Origin: Candidatus Cloacimonadota bacterium
GTDB taxonomy: Bacteria > Cloacimonadota > Cloacimonadia > Cloacimonadales > WRIO01
Reading direction: 5' to 3'
Assembly (NCBI GenBank): GCA_020532185.1
Contig: JAJBBH010000071.1
Coordinates: 1 to 57,934, forward strand
DNA: 57,934 bases
The translations under genes and the position numbers were made by a program. Positions within the stretch are counted from its first letter, which is position 1. The number at the start of each line of letters is the position of its first letter. Under the pieces are notes generated by a model. That model was not told the origin of the DNA and did not search any database. It was given only the letters and a program-made list of their open reading frames with translations. Shown piece after piece: positions 35,720 through 43,652 of the stretch.

Positions 35720-36223
35720 ATGAACATATTTTCAACAAACGAAGTGATTGAAATGGCTGTACAAATTGAAAGAAGTGGATACACTTTTTATGAACGTGCT
35801 CTCGGCAAGGATAATCTTGATCAAGAGACAAGAGATCTTTTAACAATTTTGAAAAATGAGGAAGTAAAACATGAGCAGTACTTTCTAAGTTTAAGAGAAG
35901 ATGTAGACCTCTTTAATATGGATGAAGCTCATGACTGGGAAATGATTTCATCTTATATTAAAATGATTACAGACTCGAGATTATTTTCAGATGAAAAATC
36001 GGCAATGGCTTTAGTTGATGAGGCTAAATCAGTCTTAGATATCATCAATTATGCTATCACTTTTGAAAAAGATACTTTACTTTTTTTCCATACTTTAAGA
36101 GATAAGGTACATACAGAATCAACAAAAGAAGTTATTCAAAACATAATTCAAGAAGAAATAACACATGTATTTCGTTTGACAGAATACAAGAAAAAGCTAA
36201 TAAATAAAGGAGCAAAACTATGA
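35720..36223 (+). CDS. Ferritin-like diiron (rubrerythrin-type) protein
   Basis: About 167 residues forming a four-helix bundle with two EExxH motifs (NEEVKHEQYF, about residue 49, and QEEITHVFRL, about 150) plus single glutamates in IERSGYTFYERA and ITFEKDTLLF. This is the rubrerythrin diiron set. There is no rubredoxin domain. It may reduce peroxide in an anaerobe. The start at 35720 is chosen because GGGAGGG lies inside the longer frame from 35708. It overlaps fhs by four bases (ATGA). Confidence 0.82.
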   Translation: MNIFSTNEVIEMAVQIERSGYTFYERALGKDNLDQETRDLLTILKNEEVKHEQYFLSLREDVDLFNMDEAHDWEMISSYIKMITDSRLFSDEKSAMALVDEAKSVLDIINYAITFEKDTLLFFHTLRDKVHTESTKEVIQNIIQEEITHVFRLTEYKKKLINKGAKL

Positions 36224-37887
36224 CAGATCAAGAAATAGCAAAAGCTGCAAAGTTAAAACCAATTATAGATGTTGCAAAAACTATTGGTTTGACAGAAGAC
36301 GATTTAGAGTTATATGGTAAATATAAAGCAAAACTATCTTACGAGGCATTAAAAAGATTAGAGAATAATAATATGGGACAGCTCATTCTCGTATCAGCTA
36401 TCACCCCAACCCCAGCAGGAGAAGGCAAAACAACCAATACTATAGGCTTGGCTCAAGCATTAAACAAAATAGGTAAAAAAGCAATTGCTGCTATAAGAGA
36501 GCCTTCATTGGGACCTGTTTTTGGAGTAAAAGGCGGTGCTGCAGGCGGTGGATATTCACAAGTCATGCCAATGGAAGATATTAATATGCACTTTACAGGC
36601 GATTTTCACGCAATCACAGCTGCAAACAACACACTTGCTGCTTTAATTGACAACCATGTCTATTATGACAATAAAATGAACATTGATCCACGTAGAATCT
36701 TGTGGAAACGCGTCTTGGATGTCAATGATCGCATGTTGAGAGACTGCATTATTGGTTTAGGTGGTAGCAGACAAGGCTTTCCTCGCGAAGAAGGCTTTGA
36801 TATTACACCTGCATCAGAAATTATGGCGATTCTTTGTTTGTCAAATAATATTGAAGAGCTTAAAGAAAGAATTGGCAATATTGCAGTTGCTTTCTCTTAT
36901 ACTGGTGAATTATTACGAGTGAAAGACTTTAAATTTGAAGGTGCAATAACCGCTATTTTGAAAGATGCACTAAAGCCTAATTTGGTACAAACATTAGAGA
37001 ATACTCCTGTTTTTGTTCATGGAGGTCCATTTGCAAACATTGCTCAAGGTGCAAACAGTATTTTAGCTACCAAGACAGCGATGAGATTAGCTGACTTTGC
37101 AGTTACAGAGGCTGGTTTTGGCTTTGATTTAGGTGCAGAGAAATTCTTTGATATTGTAAGCCGTTATGGAGAATTTTGTACGTCAGCTGTTGTATTAGTG
37201 GCAACTGTTCGTGCAATAAAAATGCATGGTGGTGCAAAGTTAAAAACTATCACAGAACCTGATCCAGATGCAGTTCGTAAAGGGCTTGATAACTTAGGCA
37301 AACACTTGGAAAATATTGTCAAATTTGGTATGAAATCAGTTGTTTCTATCAACCGTTTCATCACTGATACAGATGAAGAATTGCAGATCATCAAAGATTT
37401 TTGTGAATCAAAGGGTTTTGACGCATTTGTGGTTGACTTCTGGGCAAAAGGCGGAGATGGTGGTTTGGATTTAGCACAAAAAGTTGTTGACTTGATAGAT
37501 AATAAAGTATGCGAACAAAAGTTTTTATATGATTGGAAAATGCCAATTAAAGATAAGATTGAAATAATTGCTAAGAATATTTATGGAGCAGAAGCAGTTG
37601 ACTACTCACCTCTTGCAAAACAAGACTTGAGATTACTCAAAAAGTTTGACTTGGAGCACCTGCCGATTTGTATGGCAAAAACACAGAAATCTTTATCAGA
37701 CAACCCTGATTTGCTTGGCAGGCCAAAAGACTTTTTGGTAACAGTTCGTGAAATTAAGCTGGCAGCAGGTGCAGGCTTTGTGATTCCAATAACAGGTGAA
37801 ATAATGCGTATGCCTGGTTTATCAAAGACACCTTCAGCACTGAACATAGATGTCAGTCATGATGGTGATATTGTAGGGCTTTTCTAA
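36220..37887 (+). CDS. fhs: Formate-tetrahydrofolate ligase
   Basis: 555 residues with the ATP-binding TPTPAGEGKTT (about 62-72), REPSLGPVFGVKGGAAGGG, FTGDFHAITAANN and AAGAGFVIPITGEIMRMPGL. It forms 10-formyl-THF from formate and ATP, or runs in reverse in anaerobes. With a FolD that may lack cyclohydrolase, it would be the direct source of 10-formyl-THF. It is cotranslated with the ferritin-like gene. Confidence 0.97.
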   Translation: MTDQEIAKAAKLKPIIDVAKTIGLTEDDLELYGKYKAKLSYEALKRLENNNMGQLILVSAITPTPAGEGKTTNTIGLAQALNKIGKKAIAAIREPSLGPVFGVKGGAAGGGYSQVMPMEDINMHFTGDFHAITAANNTLAALIDNHVYYDNKMNIDPRRILWKRVLDVNDRMLRDCIIGLGGSRQGFPREEGFDITPASEIMAILCLSNNIEELKERIGNIAVAFSYTGELLRVKDFKFEGAITAILKDALKPNLVQTLENTPVFVHGGPFANIAQGANSILATKTAMRLADFAVTEAGFGFDLGAEKFFDIVSRYGEFCTSAVVLVATVRAIKMHGGAKLKTITEPDPDAVRKGLDNLGKHLENIVKFGMKSVVSINRFITDTDEELQIIKDFCESKGFDAFVVDFWAKGGDGGLDLAQKVVDLIDNKVCEQKFLYDWKMPIKDKIEIIAKNIYGAEAVDYSPLAKQDLRLLKKFDLEHLPICMAKTQKSLSDNPDLLGRPKDFLVTVREIKLAAGAGFVIPITGEIMRMPGLSKTPSALNIDVSHDGDIVGLF

Positions 37888-37897
37888 ATATAAAACA

Positions 37898-37928
37898 AGA
37901 ACGAGTGGATTCAATATTCACTCGTTCT
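37898..37928 (+). terminator. Hairpin after fhs
   Basis: AGAACGAGTG pairs with CACTCGTTCT around an 11-nt loop. The T-run after it is broken (ATCTTTAATT), so termination may be partial. Confidence 0.6.
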
Positions 37929-37963
37929 ATCTTTAATTATTATAAATATTTTTATAATTATTC

Positions 37964-40900
37964 ATGTTAAAAAAAAGACATATAAAGAACTCAAGACTTT
38001 TAAAAGATAATATAAAAAAAGATATACAATACGCTCTTGTATCAGTATTTACTAATCTGGCTCGCATAAGAAAAGTCGAAAAAAAGCATATTGACTCCTT
38101 AGCTAAACTTTTTCGTAATACACTTTCTTATGAGCCCTCATTGTTGGAGCTGTGGAAGATAGCAGAATCTCCCTATTCCTTGAGGCAATCATGCCAGATT
38201 TTCAACAATCACTTTGCCAAACGTGATAAAGTTATCCTCTTTTTAAACATTATTTATCTTGTTTATCAAGAAGATAATTTCCACGTGTTATCGAGCCTTG
38301 AGATAATCAAAATAGTTGACTTACTCTATCTTGATATTTCTTTTTATGAGCAGGTATTAGACATTATTGAAGGCAAATCACAGCATTTTTCTTTAAACAC
38401 AGATATTTTCTTTGTCGATCTAAACGACAGAATTTTACAAAATGATATTATATTTTCTAAGCAAAAAAATGCTGATTTGTATTTAAACAATGTTAATCTT
38501 ATTGTTTTGAATATCTTAAATAATATTTTCTACGCTTTTAATAGCCAGAAAAATGATAATGCTGTATTTGCAAGCAATGTCTTTAATTTATTGGCAGATG
38601 ACGGTTTTATTAAGATTATCGCTCAGGATGATCTAACAATCAATTTAAATAAAGCAATGTTACTTAAACTCTATCAAAGAAAACAAAGCAAAACAAGTTT
38701 TTCTTATCTCTTTAAACATGCTAATATTGAATTAGAAGTCGATAATAATGGACTTAAAACAACTGTTAAAACCCTATCAGGCAAATACTTTATTAATAAT
38801 CGACCTGCTCGCAAACATGAAATATTAGCATTGGATGATTTGATCCAGCTCGAACATAAACATTTGGGGTTCAACTTTGTTTCAGGTGAATTTCTTCAAC
38901 AAGAAAAACCAATATCAAAGCATGTCTTAAATGATGTAAATGGCAAGCTCAATCTATCTGAATCGGGTACTCAAAACCTTATACCAGAGCTTGCTCAGCT
39001 TACGTTTATCAGTAAAAACAAGCAAAACTTTCTCATACTCAGTAATATTAATAGCACATACGAAATTCTTGTAAATGGTGTTGATATTAATAATTTGGAA
39101 AGCCTAAAGATAAATGATATAATTGAATATCGTGGGCATAATTATCAATTAAACAAGTATTTCCAGCTTGAGGAATTAAAGCAATATATCCACAATCTCC
39201 AAGTACATGAGTTATATCATGAATTTTCAAAAGGACAAAAAATAGCATTGGATAATATAAGTTTTGATCTCAAAAGCAAGGAGATGCTGGCTATAATGGG
39301 TCCGAGTGGCAGTGGTAAAACTACGTTTTTAAAATGCTTACTTGGGGAGATATTACCCAAACGAATAAATATCACTATCAATGGTAAAAAATATAATCCT
39401 GAGACCTCAAGCTATCGGCAAGCCATTGCATATGTGCCACAAGATGATCTTTTATTTGAAAATCTAACTATATATCAAAATCTTTATTATTGTGCCAAAG
39501 TTCGTGTACCAGATTTATTTTCAAGTAATGAAGAGATAAATCTAAAAATTGATCATATTCTATCATTAATGGGTTTGCATGATAAACGCAATCTACGTGC
39601 TGGCAGTATAAATCAGAAAGTACTTAGCGGAGGAGAGCGTAAACGCCTCAATATAGCTCTTGAACTTCTCTCAGATCCCCAGATTATCATACTTGACGAA
39701 CCGACTTCTGGCTTGTCAAGCAAAGATTCAGAGAAATTAATTGAGACGCTGAATGACTTAAAACAAATTGGCAAGATTATCCTTGCAACTATACATCAAC
39801 CAAATGCAGATTTATTTCAACAATTTGACAAACTTCTCTTATTAGACAAGGGTGGAATACAAGTATATTTTGGCAAAACAAGCCAAATATTCTCTTATTT
39901 TGATGAAGAACTGGCGAAGCTGAATGACAAAAAACTTGAGACTAAAAGAGACCTTTCAATGCCTGAATTTTTATTTGATATACTTGAATACAACGAAATA
40001 AACCATTCTGAATTAATAAGAAATATAGGCTTTAAAGAAAGACAATTTTCACCTATTTATTGGAAAGAAAAGTATCGTAATAATAAAATGTTAGAGTTTT
40101 TGCAGCTTGATAATGATACTCATAAAGATGATCAAAAAGAAACAGAACAAGTGCAACATACTGCCAAAAAGAACTATCGGGCAAATGTGAAAAAGAACTA
40201 TTTCCTTTTTTTACGTAATATGATAAATAAAACTGCTAACTTGTCATATGTTTTGGTCAGCTTATTAGCATCTCCTATTCTTGGCTTGATTATCTCCTCT
40301 ATTTTGCGTTATGTAAACAATGCAGAACATGAGTCTTATTCTCTTTATCATAATCCAAATATTGGTTTGTTTATTTTTATATCTGTCATAATATTTATTT
40401 TCTTAGGAATGGCGTCAAGTATAAATGAAATCATCAGTGAGCGGCGTATTCTCAATCGCGAACGAAAAATTAATGTGTATCTTATTGAGTTTTTTTCTGC
40501 AAAATATTTGTTTTTATCACTATTATTACTTATTCAGTCGTTTCTATACTTAGCTTTTTCAATGCCCATATTACAAATAAAAGGTGTCATTTTACAATAC
40601 CAAATCTTTCTATTTCTTGCAGGTTTAACAGGTGTTAGTATTGGGCTTTTTCTCTCATCGCTTTTTAATAACCGAGACTCAGCTACAAACCTTATGCCTT
40701 ACTTAATTATTCCGCAAATACTATTTGCTGGTGCTGTGATATCGTTCTCTGAACTTAACCCCTATGTGAAAATCAATCATAATAGAAGTGTCCCAGAATT
40801 TTGTGAAATAATATCATCACGTTGGCTTTTTGAAGGCTTGGCAATAGCTCAAGTAGAGAATAATTATTGGGATAGAACTATCAGTAGCTTAAATAAAAAA

Positions 40901-41188
40901 ATAATGCTGACAAGCTCTTATAAAGACAAGAATGCATTATATTCGCGAAAGAATAGCTTTATAAAAAGCTTTCCAGCAAAGAATTACCAAAATGAAAAAC
41001 TCAATAAACTGGTTTTCATACAAAATGGAAGAACTTCAAATAGTGGATATTATCAGTTTATGTCAAGCTCTCGTATAGTTTTTGGTAAAAAAGTTTCGAT
41101 AATACTGTATAATATCAGTATATCCATCTTTATCATACTCTTTTTCAATAGTATGACATTAATTCTTTTAAAATTTAGGCAGGAATAA
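37964..41188 (+). CDS. ABCG-like transporter with TerB- and FHA-like N-terminal domains
   Basis: A 1074-residue fusion. Residues about 1-140 are helical and resemble TerB-like bundles. About 225-410 are beta-rich with FHA-like turns (KYFINNRPARKHEILALDDLI; YEILVNGVDINNLESLKINDII). The ABC ATPase has GPSGSGKTT (about 445), LSGGERKRL and LDEPTSG (about 578). About 758-1074 is an ABC2-type permease with six TM segments. The order ATPase-then-permease is ABCG-like. No ribosome site precedes the ATG; a TATAAT five bases upstream suggests a leaderless message. Two cNMP-binding-fold genes follow at once. The substrate is unknown. Confidence 0.75.
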   Translation: MLKKRHIKNSRLLKDNIKKDIQYALVSVFTNLARIRKVEKKHIDSLAKLFRNTLSYEPSLLELWKIAESPYSLRQSCQIFNNHFAKRDKVILFLNIIYLVYQEDNFHVLSSLEIIKIVDLLYLDISFYEQVLDIIEGKSQHFSLNTDIFFVDLNDRILQNDIIFSKQKNADLYLNNVNLIVLNILNNIFYAFNSQKNDNAVFASNVFNLLADDGFIKIIAQDDLTINLNKAMLLKLYQRKQSKTSFSYLFKHANIELEVDNNGLKTTVKTLSGKYFINNRPARKHEILALDDLIQLEHKHLGFNFVSGEFLQQEKPISKHVLNDVNGKLNLSESGTQNLIPELAQLTFISKNKQNFLILSNINSTYEILVNGVDINNLESLKINDIIEYRGHNYQLNKYFQLEELKQYIHNLQVHELYHEFSKGQKIALDNISFDLKSKEMLAIMGPSGSGKTTFLKCLLGEILPKRINITINGKKYNPETSSYRQAIAYVPQDDLLFENLTIYQNLYYCAKVRVPDLFSSNEEINLKIDHILSLMGLHDKRNLRAGSINQKVLSGGERKRLNIALELLSDPQIIILDEPTSGLSSKDSEKLIETLNDLKQIGKIILATIHQPNADLFQQFDKLLLLDKGGIQVYFGKTSQIFSYFDEELAKLNDKKLETKRDLSMPEFLFDILEYNEINHSELIRNIGFKERQFSPIYWKEKYRNNKMLEFLQLDNDTHKDDQKETEQVQHTAKKNYRANVKKNYFLFLRNMINKTANLSYVLVSLLASPILGLIISSILRYVNNAEHESYSLYHNPNIGLFIFISVIIFIFLGMASSINEIISERRILNRERKINVYLIEFFSAKYLFLSLLLLIQSFLYLAFSMPILQIKGVILQYQIFLFLAGLTGVSIGLFLSSLFNNRDSATNLMPYLIIPQILFAGAVISFSELNPYVKINHNRSVPEFCEIISSRWLFEGLAIAQVENNYWDRTISSLNKKIMLTSSYKDKNALYSRKNSFIKSFPAKNYQNEKLNKLVFIQNGRTSNSGYYQFMSSSRIVFGKKVSIILYNISISIFIILFFNSMTLILLKFRQE

Positions 41189-41189
41189 T

Positions 41190-41627
41190 ATGAATATTTT
41201 TTCACGTTTACAAGACAATGACTTATTGAAATATCTTGATGAGCAAGAATATAGATTAGTAGCTGCAATAGCAAAAGAGGTTAGATATAAAAAAAATACA
41301 GTTTTTCATCTTGCAACAGAGTCTAATTTATATGTTATAAAACAAGGTAAAGTTGCATTTTTTATGTATAATCATGAAAATTTACCTGTTTTTTTTGATA
41401 ATGTGGGTGCTAACGAAACTATCTGGGAGTCAGCTTTTTTTATACAAAAGTCCGAAAATATTCATTTTCATAGCATGGAAGATACACAGTTGCTTGTGTA
41501 TAACAAAAAAGATTTGGAGAATATTTATGCAAAAGAGCCTATCATTCATCTCAAGACTCAAGCTGCATTAAATGATAGCCTATGTGAAAAACACATACGA
41601 TTAACACAAAAGCTTTTAGGTACCTAA
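41190..41627 (+). CDS. Degenerate cyclic-nucleotide-binding-fold protein
   Basis: 145 residues with the beta-roll pattern of cNMP domains (NTVFHLATESNLYVIKQGKVAFFMY) but without the phosphate-binding GE...R-A cassette: that region reads NETIWESAFFIQKSENIHF. It probably does not bind cyclic nucleotide in the usual way. It begins one base after the transporter stop and ends one base before a second cNMP gene, so all three form one unit. Confidence 0.65.
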   Translation: MNIFSRLQDNDLLKYLDEQEYRLVAAIAKEVRYKKNTVFHLATESNLYVIKQGKVAFFMYNHENLPVFFDNVGANETIWESAFFIQKSENIHFHSMEDTQLLVYNKKDLENIYAKEPIIHLKTQAALNDSLCEKHIRLTQKLLGT

Positions 41628-41628
41628 T

Positions 41629-42048
41629 GTGAATAAATTATACTCATGTTTAAATACTGAACAAATCCAAAAATTGCAGACAATTGAGCGTATCAAATCT
41701 TTTCAACCAAGAGAGATTATTATCGCTCTTGGCGATCGTAATAGAGATATTATGGTCACAAATTCTGGAGAAGTAGAGATTATTAGCACAGATATTTATG
41801 GTAATGAAATAATTATTGGGATCCTATCTAAAGGTGATATTTTTGGAGAGATGAACTTTGTCATTCCTTTACGCCGTACTGCTACAATAAGAAGCAAAAC
41901 ATTTGCAACAATCACTTGCTATCCATATCAAGAACTCTGTCAGCTTCTCGTACAAGAGCATAGCTTAGGTACACAATTATTGAAGACAATTAATGAGCTG
42001 CAAGCACAAAAAATGTATGAGACTTTAAAAAAATATATAAACAGTTAA
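41629..42048 (+). CDS. Cyclic-nucleotide-binding-domain protein
   Basis: 139 residues, a stand-alone cNMP domain. REIIIALGDRNRDIMVTNSGEVEII and the phosphate cassette FGEMNFVIPLRRTATI are canonical, followed by a C-terminal helix. There is no DNA-binding domain, so it is not a CRP-type factor. Start is GTG at 41629, one base after the previous stop. It may gate the ABC transporter. Confidence 0.75.
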   Translation: MNKLYSCLNTEQIQKLQTIERIKSFQPREIIIALGDRNRDIMVTNSGEVEIISTDIYGNEIIIGILSKGDIFGEMNFVIPLRRTATIRSKTFATITCYPYQELCQLLVQEHSLGTQLLKTINELQAQKMYETLKKYINS

Positions 42049-42115
42049 ATTATGTAATTCCAGTTTTACAAGGGAGATGAGTTTGGCTTCGTTGTCTTTT
42101 CTGGCTTTGTGAATT

Positions 42116-42140
42116 AACATCAATCAACGATGTTTTTTTT
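42116..42140 (+). terminator. Intrinsic terminator of the transporter-cNMP operon
   Basis: AACATC pairs with GATGTT around a 7-nt loop and runs into further T's (eight T in all). Confidence 0.7.
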
Positions 42141-42164
42141 AGATAATAATATAATTTCAAAATA

Positions 42165-42189
42165 AAAAAACCCCTCTTGCGAGGGGTTT
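42165..42189 (-). terminator. Strong leftward intrinsic terminator
   Basis: The stem AAACCCCTC/GAGGGGTTT has a 4-base loop and a leftward T7. The rightward T-run is only three bases, so the direction is leftward. Confidence 0.75.
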
Positions 42190-42240
42190 CAGGGTTTAGG
42201 GTAGGAGGTTTTACCGTTCTCCAAACGGAGTTGGGTAAAT

Positions 42241-42279
42241 TTATGAGATTATATGAGAAAAAGACTTACTCATTTTCAT
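42241..42279 (-). CDS. Possible 12-residue ORF in the small-RNA candidate
   Basis: ATG at 42279 gives MKMSKSFSHIIS and TAA. The ribosome site is weak (GAGTG). It may be a chance frame. Confidence 0.15.
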   Translation of the reverse strand: MKMSKSFSHIIS

Positions 42280-42300
42280 AATTCACTCTATGTACAAATC

Positions 42301-42339
42301 AATTTATATAGAATTGCAAACTTGTCAAGTAATATTTTC
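42301..42339 (-). promoter_or_regulatory. Promoter with palindromic element, copy 2
   Basis: TTGACA (42328 to 42323 leftward) lies in the core palindrome ACTTGNCAAGT and is followed after 16 bases by TAAATT. Bases 42318-42339 match 31351-31372 except for one. Confidence 0.5.
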
Positions 42340-42818
42340 ATTTTATTTCATTTATTATTGAAGAGTGTTCATAATCTAATAAATAACAGCCGTTTATATT
42401 GAAACAAAACATTTGTCGCCTTATTAATACTTAGCTATTACTTGATAATTTTGACAAACCAGTCGATTATGTAAAAAAGATTTTTGATAGAGCAGTAATT
42501 TTCTTATATTGCCATAATAAAAAAAGCACCTCCAAACCCGCTCTATTACGCTATCTGTAAAATGAATGAAATTTAGTTTTGCAAAACCCCTGTTTTGTCC
42601 TGCGTATATATATAGAGGGGCATATATTTTTAGTAGATATTTGGGTAATAAACAGTTTTTGGTTAAACATGCATTTTGAATGCAAATAGTAGTCTATAAT
42701 AATGACTTTACGCTATGATTATCAGCATTTATATTTTCGCCAATAACTGAATTAAAAATGAAAATTGTTTATCTAACAAATATTATCAAACCATTAAATC
42801 AATTTGGAAGGAGAAATG

Positions 42819-43460
42819 ATGAGAGTATATCTATCAGAATCACACGGTTTTCCTAAGCGTATTGGAGAATTTATTTTAGCATATTATGCCAATAATAATG
42901 TTGTAATCTTACGCAAACCTGTTAAGAGGACAATATTAGCACAGAATATTAATATCAAAAATAATCAATCATTTATTTGTTTTTTCTGGAGTTCTATGAG
43001 TATAAATATCAAATCTTTATTTGGTGATTATGCAAAAGTCTACAAGTGTTACACCATGCTAAAAAGAGCACAAGGTGTATCGGGTTTTAGTATGTTTATC
43101 TACTTTTTATATCGTTTGCAAAAACGTTATAGCATAGCAATTTGTGATATGACTGTTGACTTTATCATGAGCGTTTTAAAGCAATATAATAGCATAAAAA
43201 AACTAATGCGAGAGACTTTATTGTATTATTTGCATGTTAAGCACTCTTTCCAAAACGAAAAACTAATATTTGTGAAAAAAGAATTAGGCATACCTTTATC
43301 ACAATCATATATCAATACATTTGCAAAAGAGGTGTTTTGTTTAGAAGATATCATTTCAAAGTCAAGTCACATTATTAACATAATAAAAGGCAATTTTGTA
43401 GTATTTTATGATAAATATGTTTCAGCTATCTACAATTGTAATAGATTAATTGACACATAA
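42819..43460 (+). CDS. Hypothetical protein upstream of the pilus-like locus
   Basis: About 213 residues, basic, with many Ile, Lys, Tyr and Asn and no clear signal peptide. It has some hydrophobic helices (SGFSMFIYFLYRL). I recognise no family. I start at ATG 42819: GGAAGGAG ends five bases before it, and the longer frame from TTG 42804 runs through that site. It is separated from gspE by 147 bp and its own promoter, so it may be unrelated. Confidence 0.5.
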   Translation: MRVYLSESHGFPKRIGEFILAYYANNNVVILRKPVKRTILAQNINIKNNQSFICFFWSSMSINIKSLFGDYAKVYKCYTMLKRAQGVSGFSMFIYFLYRLQKRYSIAICDMTVDFIMSVLKQYNSIKKLMRETLLYYLHVKHSFQNEKLIFVKKELGIPLSQSYINTFAKEVFCLEDIISKSSHIINIIKGNFVVFYDKYVSAIYNCNRLIDT

Positions 43461-43558
43461 ATAAAAAAGTTTGAGGTCCTCGATCAATGATGGTTAGTGT
43501 AGTTAAGCAGAATTATAATCAAAATAAAGCTTGCAAATAAAAAAAATCAATGATATAG

Positions 43559-43587
43559 TTGACAAAATAAATAATATTTAATAAATT
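43559..43587 (+). promoter_or_regulatory. Promoter of the pilus-like operon
   Basis: TTGACA (43559-43564), 17 bases, TAAATT (43582-43587). The same -10 hexamer is used in the small-RNA candidate promoter. Confidence 0.55.
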
Positions 43588-43607
43588 GGATATATAAAGG
43601 TCATATT

Positions 43608-43652
43608 ATGAAAAATGAGAATAAAAAGGGTGTTGTGAAACAAAATGATTGA
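43608..43652 (+). CDS. 14-residue mini-ORF overlapping the gspE start
   Basis: ATG at 43608 opens 14 codons, very polar (MKNENKKGVVKQND), and its TGA lies eight bases inside the next gene. AAAGG is seven bases upstream. The next ATG (43645) has only AAAAAGGG 14 bases away, so coupled initiation is likely. Confidence 0.4.
   Translation: MKNENKKGVVKQND

Larger units (their letters stand above)
42165..42294 (-). ncRNA. Candidate C-rich small RNA
   Basis: Read leftward, a sigma-70-like promoter (TTGACA, 16-base spacer, TAAATT) is followed about 7 bases on by a roughly 130-nt unit. A two-part hairpin comes next (TTTACC with GGTAAA outside, CTCC with GGAG inside), then an unpaired stretch containing CCTCCTACCC and AAACCC. 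It ends in a terminator (AAACCCCTC-gcaa-GAGGGGTTT, then T's). CCTCC-type unpaired motifs could pair with ribosome binding sites. No leftward gene follows it before converging genes. Confidence 0.4.
42049..42818. other. 770-bp region with terminators and candidate small RNA
   Basis: No ordinary gene. From left it has a rightward terminator (42116-42140), a leftward hairpin-T-run and upstream RNA candidate (42165-42294) with a promoter at 42301-42328, then about 450 bp of AT-rich sequence in which I see nothing convincing, and the ribosome site of the next gene. Confidence 0.6.

Noticed and set aside
42091-42126. Short frame beginning ATGAGTTTGGC near 42077
   Set aside because: The GGGAG is directly adjacent to the ATG, too close for initiation, and the frame is only 11 codons before a terminator.
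42168-42212. Telomere-like G-runs as a functional quadruplex
   Set aside because: Only three runs of at least three G plus a pair; the C-rich complementary RNA and terminator explain the sequence better.
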